Shown here: one piece after another, positions 1 to 5,896 of the stretch
Position numbering within the stretch: the first letter of the stretch is position 1
Layout of the letters: each line of letters opens with the position of its first letter
NCBI GenBank assembly: GCA_038211455.1
Contig: JBBQVP010000154.1
Coordinates: forward strand, 1 to 10,258
Direction: 5' to 3'
Origin: SZAS-79 sp038211455
GTDB lineage: Bacteria > Pseudomonadota > Gammaproteobacteria > Burkholderiales > SG8-39
DNA: 10,258 bases
The notes under the pieces: generated by a model
What the model was told of the DNA's origin: nothing
The model's database searches: none
What the model saw: only the letters and a program-made list of their open reading frames with translations
Position numbers and translations under genes: made by a program

Positions 1-1
1 C

Positions 2-115
2 GTCGCGGAAACCGCCAAGGCCATGGGTTGCTCGGAAGGTAGCGTTAAAACGCACTGTTCCCGAGCGACGCATGCTTTGGCGGAAGCATTGCGCAAAAAG
101 GGCATAACCCTCTGA
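2..115 (+). CDS. RNA polymerase sigma factor, ECF/RpoE-like (C-terminal fragment)
   Basis: Only the last 37 codons are present; the gene begins before the window. The frame ends at TGA 113-115. The visible peptide carries the end of sigma region 4: a helix-turn-helix with the characteristic stretch MGCSEGSVKTHCSRA (residues 8-22 of the fragment), followed by a short basic tail ending KKGITL. Region 4 of sigma-70 proteins contacts the -35 promoter element, so the product would direct core RNA polymerase to its own promoters. In many homologues I recall Tyr or Leu where this protein has Cys in KTHCSRA; that is a minor variation. DUF3619 follows after a 25-base AT-rich gap with no obvious terminator, so co-transcription is likely. 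The sigma class (ECF) is inferred from the short region 4 tail and the neighbourhood, because region 2 cannot be seen. Confidence 0.88.
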   Translation, partial: VAETAKAMGCSEGSVKTHCSRATHALAEALRKKGITL

Positions 116-140
116 ATAAGTTAAATTTATCGAGGCAACA

Positions 141-527
141 ATGAACGAGCCACAGTTCGGGAACAAAGTCAGGCAGATCCTGAATCAGGGAGCGCAACTC
201 GACGAGAAATCGCTTGCGCGCCTGCGTTCGGCGCGTGAGCACGCGCTGAAGCGTCAGAGGCTGTCCGCACCGGCTGAAGCAAGTGCATGGACCGACACGC
301 TCGTGGGCGGTTTCGGCGGGTTCACGGGACTCTCTTTGCGCCTGATCCTGCCGGTAGCCGTGCTCGTTGGGGGGTTACTGGCAATCAGCGGCTGGCAGCA
401 GAACCTGCGCGCAGCGGAGGTTGCTGAACTCGACGCGATGCTGCTGACGGACGAGCTTCCCCTGGATGCGTTTCTCGACAAGGGCTTCGAGACCTGGTTG
501 AAGAAGCAGAAGCGCCCGACGCTCTGA
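141..527 (+). CDS. DUF3619 family single-pass membrane protein
   Basis: This 128-residue protein has an N-terminal half rich in Arg and Lys (about residues 1-58, including KSLARLRSAREHALKRQR). One hydrophobic segment follows at about 65-86, then a tail with the acidic run ELDAMLLTDELPLDAFLDKGF (97-116, a DUF3619 hallmark) and a basic end. The positive-inside rule predicts N terminus in the cytoplasm and tail in the periplasm. The start is supported by GAGG at 132-135, five bases before ATG. It lies between a sigma factor gene and a secreted protein gene, and DUF3106 starts eight bases after its stop. Its function is not established. The topology and the place next to a sigma factor resemble small one-helix anti-sigma factors such as CnrY, but no sequence similarity to an anti-sigma domain is obvious to me. 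The family call is firm; the role is inference. Confidence 0.85.
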   Translation: MNEPQFGNKVRQILNQGAQLDEKSLARLRSAREHALKRQRLSAPAEASAWTDTLVGGFGGFTGLSLRLILPVAVLVGGLLAISGWQQNLRAAEVAELDAMLLTDELPLDAFLDKGFETWLKKQKRPTL

Positions 528-535
528 AAGCGCCC

Positions 536-1102
536 ATGCTTTTCGTGTCGCCCGGGCTTTTGCGCCGCAGCCTCCTGAAGGCGGGCATGGCGCTGCTCGC
601 GGTCATGTTTGCGTATTCCGCGCTGGCTGCGACACCGGCAAAGAAGAATGCTCCCTGGTCCGAACTCACGCCACAGCAACAGCAGATTCTCAATCCGCTT
701 GCCGGCGAGTGGGATAGCCTCGACGCAACCCGCCGCGCCAAATGGCTGGACATCGCGAAGCGCTATCCGAAAATGACGCCCACAGGCCAGAAACGGGTTC
801 AGAACCGCATGGCCGCGTGGGTGAAACTCACGCCCGAAGAACGGCGCAAAGCGCGCGAACAGTACTGCAAGATCGGCCAGTTGCCGCCCGAAAAGCGCGA
901 CACGGTAAGCCAGCAGTGGACGGAATACCAGAAGCTTCCCGATGACGTCAAAAAACGGCTGGCCGCCGAGCAGCACAAGAAGGCCGATAAAATAGAGCCG
1001 CGCAAGCGCAAGCGGGAGGCCAAGGCCGCGACGCCCGCCCTCGCAGCCTCGCCACATCCCGGAGAGGCGGAGGGCGCCGCCGTCACCGCCCCTGCGAGAT
1101 GA
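536..1102 (+). CDS. DUF3106 domain protein, predicted secreted/periplasmic
   Basis: This 188-residue protein begins with a signal peptide: basic RR at 10-11, a hydrophobic core at about 16-29, and a likely cleavage after A31 (SALA|A). The mature part is highly charged and helical. It has regularly spaced Trp residues at 41, 59, 70, 95 and 128, an exact LTxxQ motif (L44-Q48) and the variant LTPEE (98-102). The segment about 59-127 looks like two related units of roughly 35 residues. After about 145 a Lys/Arg-rich stretch leads to an Ala/Pro-rich, probably disordered tail. LTxxQ motifs are known from periplasmic stress proteins such as Spy, CpxP and CnrX, but the match here is short. An in-frame ATG at 587 would cut into the signal peptide, so the ATG at 536 is preferred. 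The ribosome site is weak (GAAAG), which suggests coupling to DUF3619. Its function is unknown. Confidence 0.83.
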   Translation: MLFVSPGLLRRSLLKAGMALLAVMFAYSALAATPAKKNAPWSELTPQQQQILNPLAGEWDSLDATRRAKWLDIAKRYPKMTPTGQKRVQNRMAAWVKLTPEERRKAREQYCKIGQLPPEKRDTVSQQWTEYQKLPDDVKKRLAAEQHKKADKIEPRKRKREAKAATPALAASPHPGEAEGAAVTAPAR

Positions 1103-1125
1103 GCGGCGAAACGAACCGCCGGTGA
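1099..1125 (+). other. Eight-codon minicistron bridging DUF3106 and the RDD gene
   Basis: ATG at 1099-1101 overlaps the DUF3106 stop (ATGA 1099-1102) and opens the frame MSGETNRR. That frame ends at TGA 1123-1125, which overlaps the GTG proposed as the RDD start (GTGA 1122-1125). Both start sites share the nine bases TGAGCGGCG. The arrangement would let a ribosome terminate and restart twice in succession, carrying translation from DUF3106 to the RDD gene, which has no clear ribosome site of its own. It could equally be a chance result of a small duplication of the start region. No peptide function is implied. Confidence 0.35.
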
Positions 1126-1679
1126 GCGGCGCTCCAAGCATCACACGACGCGTTTTCAGCATGCTCTACGAGAGCACGCTGCTATTCGCGGTCGCCTTCA
1201 TCGCCACCTGGCTTTTCCAGTTCGCGGCCGGAGGTGCTGTCGTCGAGGGCTGGCAGCGGACCGCGCTGCAGCTTTACCTTGCAGCCGTGTTCGCGGCCTA
1301 TTTCCTCTGGTGCTGGCTGCGCGGCGGGCAGACGCTCGCAATGAAGACCTGGGGAATCCGGCTGGTTGTACCGGACCGGCCGCGCATCCCGGCCCGGGTC
1401 GCGCTGGTCAGACTGCTGCTCGCAAGCATCCTGGTTGGGTCGTTCTGGGCGGCCGTCATCGGGGCGTTCATCCATCGGAGCCCGCTGCTCGCATTTGCCA
1501 CGCTCGCCCTGTCAGGCGTAGGTCTGGGCTGGGCGCTCATCGATCCCGAACGGCAGTTCCTGCATGACAGGCTCGCTGGAACCCGGCTGGTGATGTCCGA
1601 AGGAATACGCGTAGCCCAGGCTAGCGTCGCTCGACCCACCACATCATCGACAGTGCCGCCGCGAGGAACGCCACGCTAG
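1122..1679 (+). CDS. RDD family integral membrane protein
   Basis: This 185-residue protein has RDD-domain features. There is an Arg pair at 9-10 before the first membrane helix (about 18-36; the usual Asp is Glu17, in LYE). A second helix lies at about 49-66, then GGQTLAMKTWGIRLV (68-82, the family's G-x-T-x-x-x-K loop). Hydrophobic segments follow at about 94-116 and 122-140, then the closing motif DPERQFLHDRLAGTRLV (141-157). RDD proteins are polytopic inner-membrane proteins; some have been linked to ion transport, but here the substrate is unknown. GTG 1122 is the likely start: it overlaps the stop of a minicistron, and no ATG is seen before Met14 at 1161, which would lose the conserved Arg pair. 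Residues after about 167 are encoded antisense to the end of lptG, lie outside the domain, and look like accidental read-through sequence. Confidence 0.85.
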   Translation: MSGAPSITRRVFSMLYESTLLFAVAFIATWLFQFAAGGAVVEGWQRTALQLYLAAVFAAYFLWCWLRGGQTLAMKTWGIRLVVPDRPRIPARVALVRLLLASILVGSFWAAVIGAFIHRSPLLAFATLALSGVGLGWALIDPERQFLHDRLAGTRLVMSEGIRVAQASVARPTTSSTVPPRGTPR

Positions 1680-2694
1680 GAATCACCGCCGACGTGAACG
1701 GCGCCCAGTTCTGCAGCAGGCCGATATGTGAAAACAGGCTGTTCAGCATGTGGAACAGGATTCCCAGCATGATCCCGAGAAAGACTTTCACGCCAAGCAG
1801 CCCGGCGCGCGCGTGCATGTAGGCAAACGGCAGGGCCAGCGCCATCATCACGAGGGTTGCGATTGGATAAACGAGCTTCTTCCACATCGCGATTTCGTAG
1901 CGCTCCGTCTTCTGCCTGTTACCCGTGAGGTGCTGGGTGTATTTGTACAGCCGCCATGCGGACATCCGCTCCGGCGCCACGATCAGCACGTTAAGAAGGT
2001 CCGGTGTAAGCGCGGTGCGCCAGTCGGCCTGGGCGATCCGCGCCACCTGCGGCCCTTCCGGGGTCAGCGCCGTCTGCGCCACATCGAACAGCCGCCACAC
2101 GCCGCCTCCACGGTACTCGCCGCGCGCGGCCGCACGCACGAGGACCAGCCGGTAGGACGGGTCGAATTCGTAAATCCGCACGCCGGACAGCGCATTGTCC
2201 TGCCTTGCCTCGCGCACGTTGATGAACGAGCGATCGTCCTTGAACCACAGGCCTGAGCGCATCTCCTGACCGATCAGCGAGCTTTTCGCGCGCAGCTTCA
2301 GCGTCTGCGCTGCCTGCTCCGCGGCCGGCGCCACCCACTCACCCAGCACAAAGGTGACGACGACGAATGCGAGCCCGATCTTGATCAGGATACGGCCGGC
2401 ATCGAACGGGGAAAAGCCTGCCGCGCGCATCACCGTGTACTCGGAGTTGCTGGCCAGGTAGGCGAGAACATAGAGCGTGCCGATCAGGACGACTACCGGA
2501 AAGAGCTCATAGGCGTGCGCCGGCACCGACAGCGCCACGAAGGTCAGGACCTCACGCAGGTGGTAGTCCCCCACGCCAAGGTCACCGAGCTCGTTCACGA
2601 GGTCAAAAAACGCGAACAGCGCGAGGAAGCCCGCCAGTACGAACGCCACGGCGGCATAGATCTGGCGCGCAAAATACCGCTCGAGGGTTTTCAC
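1621..2694 (-). CDS. lptG: LPS export ABC transporter permease LptG
   Basis: LptG is one of two membrane subunits of LptB2FG, which extracts lipopolysaccharide from the inner membrane and feeds it to the LptC-LptA bridge. The 357-residue product matches the usual family length. It has N-terminal helices (about 12-30, 49-80, 101-120) and the coupling region SNSEYTVMRAAG (82-93) that meets the ATPase. A periplasmic beta-jellyroll domain spans about 125-265, and C-terminal helices lie at about 272-293, 300-322 and 333-354. GTG at 2694 is chosen over an ATG at 2754. It gives the standard start MKTLERYFARQIY, begins 10 bases after the lptF stop, and has a good ribosome site; the longer frame would overlap lptF and add 20 atypical residues. 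The gene is co-transcribed with lptF. Its last 59 bases overlap the opposing RDD gene. Confidence 0.95.
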   Translation of the reverse strand: MKTLERYFARQIYAAVAFVLAGFLALFAFFDLVNELGDLGVGDYHLREVLTFVALSVPAHAYELFPVVVLIGTLYVLAYLASNSEYTVMRAAGFSPFDAGRILIKIGLAFVVVTFVLGEWVAPAAEQAAQTLKLRAKSSLIGQEMRSGLWFKDDRSFINVREARQDNALSGVRIYEFDPSYRLVLVRAAARGEYRGGGVWRLFDVAQTALTPEGPQVARIAQADWRTALTPDLLNVLIVAPERMSAWRLYKYTQHLTGNRQKTERYEIAMWKKLVYPIATLVMMALALPFAYMHARAGLLGVKVFLGIMLGILFHMLNSLFSHIGLLQNWAPFTSAVIPSVAFLAAALSMMWWVERR

Positions 2695-2699
2695 TGGCG

Positions 2700-2706
2700 C
2701 TCCCTC
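2700..2706 (-). promoter_or_regulatory. Ribosome binding site of lptG
   Basis: On the minus strand GAGGGAG starts inside the lptF TGA stop and ends five bases before GTG 2694. It fixes the lptG start at GTG and suggests that translation of the two permease genes is linked, fitting the need for equal amounts of LptF and LptG. Confidence 0.7.
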
Positions 2707-3775
2707 ACCGCCACAGCCGGAACCCACCCATTCTGCGCGCGAAAAGCAGCGCAAGAATCAGGATCATCACGCCGTGCACCAGCCACGAACCCGTTCCGAA
2801 TGAAAGTTGCCCCTGGACCACGCGCGCCTGGGAAAGCGACAGCAGGTTCGAGTAGATCATATAGGTGAGCAACGCAAAGAGCAGGTTCACCGAACGCCCG
2901 GCACGCGGATTGACGAAGCTCATCGGGATTGCCAGCAACGCAAGGACAACTGCGGAAATAGGAACTCCGATGCGCCAGACAAGCTCACCCAGGTTAGTCG
3001 GCGTCGGCGCCTGGATCAACGCCAGAGTCGAAAGGCTCTTCTGGGTCACCAGCGGCGCCGCACCTTCCTTTGCTTCGATCCGCGTCGCATAGCGCTCGAA
3101 CTCCATTACCCTGAAATCGGCCTCTCCGGGATTGCCTTCGTAACGCTGGCCGTTGAGAAGCACGAGGAAGCGGTCACCGGACGGCGATACCTCAACATGG
3201 CCGCGCCTGCTCATCATGATTCCCGGCCGCCGGTGCTGCATGGAATTGACGAAGACGTTCTGCACGCTGAGCGCGTCGCCGGAAACCGATTCGACGAAAT
3301 ACACCCGGTCTTTGCCGGTCGATTCGCCGAATACGCCCGGGCTCACCCTCGACACCTCGTCACGGCTGTCGATGCTGACGCGGTACTCCTCGCTCTTGTT
3401 CGCGGCCCACGGAGAGATCACCAGCGAGAGTGCCGTAATCACCACGACTACCGGACCGGAAAACATCATCACCGGCTTTATCCAGGCAGCAACGGAAAGC
3501 CCCGAACTGAACCAGATCACCATTTCCGAATCCCGGTAGCTTCGCGTCAGCGTGAGCAGGATCGTGATGAAAAGCGTCAGGGACAGCAGGATCGGGAGCG
3601 CATTCAGCGCAAAGAATCCGAGCAGCGCTATGACCGCATCCGAGGGCAGTTTACCCCCCGCGGCCTGTCCAAGCAGGCGGATAAGGCGAACGGTGAGCGA
3701 GATCAGGAACAGCGTCATGAACACCGCACCGGCAAGGTTCGCAAACTCGCGCAGCAGGGCACGGTGAAAAATCAT
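2705..3775 (-). CDS. lptF: LPS export ABC transporter permease LptF
   Basis: LptF is the partner permease of LptG in the LptB2FG lipopolysaccharide exporter. The 356-residue protein starts MIFHRALLREF, the usual opening for the family. Membrane helices lie at about 14-35, 48-76 and 100-122. The coupling segment RSYRDSEMVIWFSSG (78-92) contacts the LptB ATPase. A periplasmic jellyroll domain spans about 125-262, with PGVFGES (146-152) and the GDALSVQNVFV strand region. Three closing helices sit at about 267-288, 295-317 and 330-347. It heads the lptF-lptG operon and is transcribed away from pepA, an order also found in gammaproteobacteria. The ribosome site before ATG 3775 is weak. LptB and LptC are not in the window. 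The inverted repeat at 3846-3874 lies 71-99 bases upstream of the start and could bear on its control. Confidence 0.95.
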   Translation of the reverse strand: MIFHRALLREFANLAGAVFMTLFLISLTVRLIRLLGQAAGGKLPSDAVIALLGFFALNALPILLSLTLFITILLTLTRSYRDSEMVIWFSSGLSVAAWIKPVMMFSGPVVVVITALSLVISPWAANKSEEYRVSIDSRDEVSRVSPGVFGESTGKDRVYFVESVSGDALSVQNVFVNSMQHRRPGIMMSRRGHVEVSPSGDRFLVLLNGQRYEGNPGEADFRVMEFERYATRIEAKEGAAPLVTQKSLSTLALIQAPTPTNLGELVWRIGVPISAVVLALLAIPMSFVNPRAGRSVNLLFALLTYMIYSNLLSLSQARVVQGQLSFGTGSWLVHGVMILILALLFARRMGGFRLWR

Positions 3776-3845
3776 CGTTCAGGGCGGTTCACGCCGGCGC
3801 GCACGCAACTGGGTTCAGGACGGGCGCCTGTATCCGGCATTGAGG

Positions 3846-3874
3846 GAATCGTGCGAAGATCGGAGCTACGATTC
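3846..3874. repeat. 7-base inverted repeat, operator-like, between lptF and pepA
   Basis: GAATCGT (3846-3852) and its exact reverse complement ACGATTC (3868-3874) are separated by 15 bases, so the half-site centres lie 22 bases, about two helical turns, apart. The repeat sits in the 127-base divergent region 3776-3902, the only place that can hold the promoters of both lptFG and pepA. The spacing fits a dimeric regulator binding one DNA face. A stem with a 15-base loop is the other option. I found no convincing -35/-10 pair here; TACGAT (3867-3872) is a weak -10 candidate for pepA and overlaps the right half-site. Confidence 0.4.
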
Positions 3875-3890
3875 ACATGCACAGGCGATC

Positions 3891-3896
3891 AAGGAA
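3891..3896 (+). promoter_or_regulatory. Ribosome binding site of pepA
   Basis: AAGGAA lies six bases before ATG 3903. It decides the pepA start in favour of 3903 rather than the in-frame ATG at 3840, which has no such site and would add 21 residues unlike the family's N terminus. Confidence 0.7.
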
Positions 3897-3902
3897 TCTT
3901 CG

Positions 3903-5399
3903 ATGGAATTTAGCATAAAAGCACTCAGCCCCGAGAAGAAAAAGACGGGCTGCCTCGTCCTTGGCGTCTGGCAGGACTGCCTCCTCACACGCGCGGCCCA
4001 GTCGGTAGACAAGGCGGCCGGCGGCCGGATTTCGACGGTGCTGCGGCACGGAGACCTCTCCGGCCGCACAGGATCCACGCTGCTCCTGCATTTAGTTGCC
4101 GGCGTCCCCGCCAAGCGGATCCTGCTGGTCGGCCTGGGAGAACAGAAGGAATTCACGGAAACCGCATTTCGGGCCGCGATCCGTGCGGCGGCCAGCGCGC
4201 TCAAAAACCTGGGCGCCGAAGACGCCGTGCTCGCCCTGGCCGACCTGAAGGTCGCGCGCCGGGCGCTCGCCTGGAACGTGCGCCAGGCGGTGGCAGGATT
4301 CCATGAAACGTTTTACACCTTCGATTCACTGAAGACCCAGAAAAAAGCAAACCCGCCCGCACTGCACAGCGTAACGCTCGCCGTGATCGGCGCACCCGTC
4401 GCTCTCCCGGCCCAGCACGCATTGGCGGAGGCCGTGGCCACGGCCGAAGGCAGCACGATGGCAAGAAACCTCGGCAACCTGCCGCCGAACATCTGTACAC
4501 CCTCCTACCTCGCCGAGGAGGCAAAGAAGCTGGCGCGAGAGTTCAAGCTAGAACTGGAGATTCTCGAACAGCGCGACATGGAAAAACTCGGCATGGGCGC
4601 GCTGCTTTCGGTCACGCGCGGCTCGCGCCAGCCGCCCAAGCTCATCGTCCTCAGGTACCAGGGCGGCGCAAAGAAGCAAAAACCCATCGTCTACGTCGGC
4701 AAGGGGATCACGTTCGATACCGGTGGAATCTCGCTCAAGCCCGGGTCCGAGATGGACGAGATGAAGTACGACATGTCCGGCGCGGGCAGCGTGTTCGGCA
4801 CTATGCGGGCACTGGCGGGAATGCGCGCTCCGCTGAACGCCATCGGCCTCATCCCTACCTGCGAGAACATGCCTGGCGGCAACGCCACCCGGCCGGGCGA
4901 CATCGTGACCACCATGTCCGGCCAGACCGTGGAGATCCTCAATACCGACGCCGAAGGGCGGTTGATACTGTGCGACGCGCTGACCTACGCGGAGCGCTTC
5001 GAGCCCGATGTCGTTGTCGACATCGCCACGCTGACGGGGGCCTGCGTGATAGCGCTCGGCCATGTGGCGAGTGGCCTTTTCGCCAACGACGAGAAACTCG
5101 CCGCCGAGATCGAATCGGCCGGGGATGACGCGTGGGACCGCGTGTGGCGGATGCCAGTCTGGGAGGACTACCAGGAGCAGTTGCGCTCGAACTTTGCCGA
5201 CATGGCGAACATTGGAGGGCGACCGGCAGGCAGCGTCACAGCGGCCTGCTATCTCGCGCGCTTCGCCAAGAAACTGCGCTGGGCGCACCTCGACATCGCA
5301 GGAACCGCCTGGAAGAGCGGGCGCGAGAAGGGATCCACTGGACGCCCGGTGCCGCTGCTCACGCGCTTCGCGTTGCGCCACGCAGGAGTGAAGGGTTGA
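3903..5399 (+). CDS. pepA: Leucyl aminopeptidase PepA (M17 family)
   Basis: This cytosolic dizinc/manganese aminopeptidase removes N-terminal residues, preferably Leu, from peptides. At 498 residues it is full length. The N-terminal macro-like domain spans about 1-165 and the catalytic M17 domain about 185-490. Metal and catalytic residues sit in the standard motifs: K267 and D272 in GKGITFDTGG (266-275), K279 in ISLKP, D290 in KYDMSGAG, and D349, E351 and R353 in NTDAEGRL (347-354, the family signature). All are intact. In E. coli, PepA also binds DNA and acts in Xer site-specific recombination and carAB control; whether this homologue does cannot be told here. It is divergent from lptF and leads the run pepA-holC-hypothetical, with valS under its own promoter. 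ATG 3903 is supported by the ribosome site AAGGAA and the typical start MEFSIKA. Confidence 0.96.
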   Translation: MEFSIKALSPEKKKTGCLVLGVWQDCLLTRAAQSVDKAAGGRISTVLRHGDLSGRTGSTLLLHLVAGVPAKRILLVGLGEQKEFTETAFRAAIRAAASALKNLGAEDAVLALADLKVARRALAWNVRQAVAGFHETFYTFDSLKTQKKANPPALHSVTLAVIGAPVALPAQHALAEAVATAEGSTMARNLGNLPPNICTPSYLAEEAKKLAREFKLELEILEQRDMEKLGMGALLSVTRGSRQPPKLIVLRYQGGAKKQKPIVYVGKGITFDTGGISLKPGSEMDEMKYDMSGAGSVFGTMRALAGMRAPLNAIGLIPTCENMPGGNATRPGDIVTTMSGQTVEILNTDAEGRLILCDALTYAERFEPDVVVDIATLTGACVIALGHVASGLFANDEKLAAEIESAGDDAWDRVWRMPVWEDYQEQLRSNFADMANIGGRPAGSVTAACYLARFAKKLRWAHLDIAGTAWKSGREKGSTGRPVPLLTRFALRHAGVKG

Positions 5400-5412
5400 C
5401 GGCGCGCCTAAA

Positions 5413-5442
5413 GGAACGTGGGGAACGGGAACGTGGGGAACG
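5413..5442 (+). repeat. Perfect tandem duplication of a 15-base unit before holC
   Basis: The unit GGAACGTGGGGAACG occurs twice back to back (5413-5427 and 5428-5442). Each unit itself contains GGAACG twice, so six-base blocks recur four times in 30 bases. It lies in the 70-base gap between the pepA stop and the holC start. Being a multiple of three, it leaves the open holC frame undisturbed. It may be a recent slippage event or a repeated protein or RNA binding site; nothing else in the window resembles it. Confidence 0.8.
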
Positions 5443-5453
5443 CGACGGCAGAC

Positions 5454-5468
5454 GCCCGCGCGCCGGGC
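5454..5468 (+). promoter_or_regulatory. GC-only hairpin directly before the holC start
   Basis: GCCCG (5454-5458) pairs exactly with CGGGC (5464-5468) around the loop CGCGC, followed by TTT that runs into the TTG start codon (5470). In mRNA this five-pair stem would cover the place where a ribosome site should be and could limit holC translation. The short stem and only three T residues make a real terminator unlikely. Confidence 0.35.
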
Positions 5469-5469
5469 T

Positions 5470-5895
5470 TTGACCTCGATCGATTTCTATTTTAATGCCG
5501 ACGACCGGCTTGCCGTGGCCTGCAGGTTGGCAGGCAAAGCGTACGCGCAACGGAAGAAACTCCTGATATTCACTCCTGACCGCGACACAGCCAGCCGTGT
5601 GGACCGCATGCTCTGGAGCTGGCAGCACCTGTCTTTCGTTCCGCACTGCCTCGCCGAGGACCCGCTGGCCGCGCAGACCCCGGTGCTGATTACGGCGCGC
5701 CCTACCGAGCCGCCCGAATGCGACGTTCTGCTGAACCTGTCCGGGGAATGCCCGCCGTTCTTCGAACGCTACGCGCGCCTGCTGGAAATCGTCGGCGCGG
5801 GAAACCAGGAGCGCGAGCAGGGCCGCGGCCGCTACCGGTTCTACAAGGAGCGCGGTTACCAGATCGGGCATCACGACCTCGGGACACGCAACTGA
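5470..5895 (+). CDS. holC: DNA polymerase III chi subunit HolC
   Basis: Chi pairs with psi (HolD) in the clamp-loader complex and links DNA polymerase III to single-strand binding protein at the replication fork. The 141-residue product has the family pattern: start TSIDFYFNADDR (2-13), DRMLWSWQHLSFVPHC (45-60), PVLITARP (71-78), DVLLNLSGECPPFFERYARLLEIV (85-108), and the closing GRGRYRFYKERGY (118-130). The start must be TTG 5470: the frame is open back to a TGA at 5389-5391, and I find no ATG or GTG codon in it before position 5470. No clear ribosome site precedes it, and a GC hairpin lies immediately upstream, so low translation is expected, which fits a low-copy replisome part. It sits between pepA and an uncharacterised gene, as in the conserved pepA-holC-valS order. 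The next gene starts two bases after its stop codon begins a TGAGATG junction. Confidence 0.92.
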   Translation: MTSIDFYFNADDRLAVACRLAGKAYAQRKKLLIFTPDRDTASRVDRMLWSWQHLSFVPHCLAEDPLAAQTPVLITARPTEPPECDVLLNLSGECPPFFERYARLLEIVGAGNQEREQGRGRYRFYKERGYQIGHHDLGTRN

Positions 5896-5896
5896 G

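Noticed and set aside
254..1162. Minus-strand open frame of 302 codons opposite DUF3619 and DUF3106
   Set aside because: Arg/Gly/Leu-rich shadow product covering two recognisable genes on the plus strand.
1612..1623. Palindrome TAGCCCAGGCTA as a bidirectional terminator between RDD and lptG
   Set aside because: It can form only a four-pair stem, has no T tract on either strand, and lies inside the RDD coding region across the lptG stop.
2692..2754. Longer lptG start at ATG 2754
   Set aside because: It would overlap lptF by 50 bases and add 20 residues unlike any LptG start; GTG 2694 has a good ribosome site and the conserved N terminus.
2807..3913. Plus-strand open frame of 368 codons opposite lptF
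   Set aside because: Its extremely polar, Arg/His/Gln-rich product mirrors the membrane helices of LptF codon by codon; not a real protein.
4548..5381. Minus-strand open frame of 277 codons opposite pepA
   Set aside because: Shadow of the M17 catalytic domain in GC-rich DNA; no motif, no ribosome site.
5418..5495. Possible 25-codon leader frame (GTG 5418 to TAA 5493-5495) overlapping the start of holC
   Set aside because: The AAAGGA before it sits only two bases from the GTG, the codons simply follow the tandem repeat, and there is no sign of peptide conservation to judge.
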